Positions 49,545-49,975 of a stretch of DNA of 49,975 nucleotides are shown in pieces (positions within the stretch are counted from its first letter, which is position 1; each line of letters opens with the position of its first letter). Both the position numbers and the translations under genes were made by a program. A model generated the notes under the pieces. The model had not been told where the DNA came from and searched no databases. It saw only the letters and a list, made by a program, of their open reading frames with translations. This stretch comes from UMGS1002 sp964463325 (lineage in GTDB: Bacteria; Bacillota; Clostridia; Oscillospirales; CAG-272): positions 1-49,975 of the forward strand of contig CAYXBY010000004.1 of the NCBI GenBank assembly GCA_964463325.1, read 5' to 3'.

Positions 49545-49975
49545 GAAAAAAAGCACCCGCGACGGGGGCTTTTTAACGCCGCGGAGAGATTTTGAACTCA
49601 GTTTTGCGGCGTCGTGCGCCGAGAGCGACTGCTGTCATATGCGGCCGCAAAACCATCAATCTTGCGCTGCAAGATTGAGAGAGTTCTCATCGTGCAGCTT
49701 AGCGGCCAAAAGAAAAGCACCCCAAAGGGGTGCTTTTGAGTGGCGCGGAGAGATTCTGAACTCAGTTTTGCGGCGTCGTGCGCCGAGAGCGACTGCTGTC
49801 ATATGCGGCCGCAAAACCATCAATCTTGCGCTGCAAGATTGAGAGAGTTCTCATCGTGCAGCTTAGCGGCCAAAAGAAAAGCACCCCAAAGGGGTGCTTT
49901 TGAGTGGCGCGGAGAGATTCTGAACTCAGTTTTGCGGCGTCGTGCGCCGAGAGCGACTGCTGTCATATGCGGCCG
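49545..49975. repeat. 164-bp tandem repeat of structured, hairpin-delimited units (array runs off the window)
   Basis: Copies begin at 49581, 49745 and 49909 with an exact period of 164; copies 1 and 2 differ at one base (49592). The third is cut by the window end. Each unit can fold into an outer helix GAACTC/GAGTTC, an arm GTTTTGCGGC/GCCGCAAAAC, an arm CAATCTTG/CAAGATTG and a following 11-bp stem AAAAGCACCCC-AAA-GGGGTGCTTTT (49713-49737, 49877-49901). A diverged form of that last hairpin (49546-49574) opens the array. Because 164 is not a multiple of 3, the repeats do not encode a repeated peptide. Confidence 0.9.

Noticed and set aside
49513..49842. A 109-codon open frame inside the 164-bp repeats
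   Set aside because: The repeat period is not a multiple of three, so each copy is read in a different frame, and there is no good ribosome site; the conserved feature is structure.
49581..49975. A tRNA-Ser gene on the minus strand of the repeat units
   Set aside because: Only a T-arm-like and CCA-like 3' part is seen; the T loop has an extra base and no matching acceptor 5' strand or D arm was found. Kept only as a possible origin of the repeat.
1..49975. CRISPR array
   Set aside because: No short direct repeats with unique spacers were seen; the only tandem array has long units and no spacers, and there are no cas genes.

Overview
The window comes from a spore-forming, moderately GC-rich, monoderm Firmicute, most likely an uncultured Clostridia (Oscillospirales-like or Christensenellales-like) gut bacterium. 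The signs are three sporulation genes (gpr, spoIIP, spoIIR), a long Bacillus/Clostridium-type SRP RNA in front of dnaX-ybaB-recR, surface-layer (SLH) repeats, Gram-positive lipoproteins, strong Shine-Dalgarno sites and textbook sigma-A promoters. No rRNA, convincing tRNA, CRISPR array, phage or transposase gene was seen. The placement is inferred from gene content; no taxonomic marker was compared.

Layout. 0.1-4 kb: an ABC exporter (minus) facing two overlapping, paralogous XRE regulators. 4-7.8 kb: two orphan solute-binding lipoproteins. 8-10.2 kb: gpr-spoIIP. 10.2-15.8 kb: an AraC regulator, then aminotransferase, YitT protein, trpS and separately promoted asnA. 15.8-18.3 kb: an RNHCP protein, a lipoprotein with an RsgI-like segment, and a TetR regulator. 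18.5-21.4 kb: a 940-residue surface SGNH hydrolase with three copies of an unrecognised module. 21.5-25.6 kb: spoIIR, an Rpe/AlsE-type epimerase, pgk, tpiA, rbfA. 25.7-32.9 kb: an SLH protein, SRP RNA, dnaX-ybaB-recR, a Na/Pi cotransporter and a TVP38-family protein. 33-39 kb: a MacB-like ABC protein, a Gly/His-rich membrane protein and a GH4 glycosidase. 39.1-45.5 kb: an eight-gene co-directional run (DUF5685, J-domain protein, membrane protein, GDPD, HAD phosphatase, pepT, radC, SGNH). 45.5-46.1 kb: a gene-free cluster of palindromes. 46-49.4 kb: a sialidase-like protein, a lipid kinase, an acyltransferase and a small membrane protein. 49.5 kb to the edge: a 164-bp tandem repeat of strongly structured units.

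Most of the window is chromosomal housekeeping and sporulation. The parts that ordinary genes do not explain are the 164-bp array at the right edge, the palindrome cluster at 45.5-46.1 kb, a pair of intergenic palindromic elements in opposite orientation (11.1 and 33.0 kb), the three-module SGNH surface protein, the RsgI-like lipoprotein with no cytoplasmic anti-sigma part, and the Cys-rich DUF5685/J-domain/membrane-protein trio.

All functions come from reading motifs and comparing with remembered family features; no database search was run. Start codons were chosen by Shine-Dalgarno position, often inside the longest open frame.
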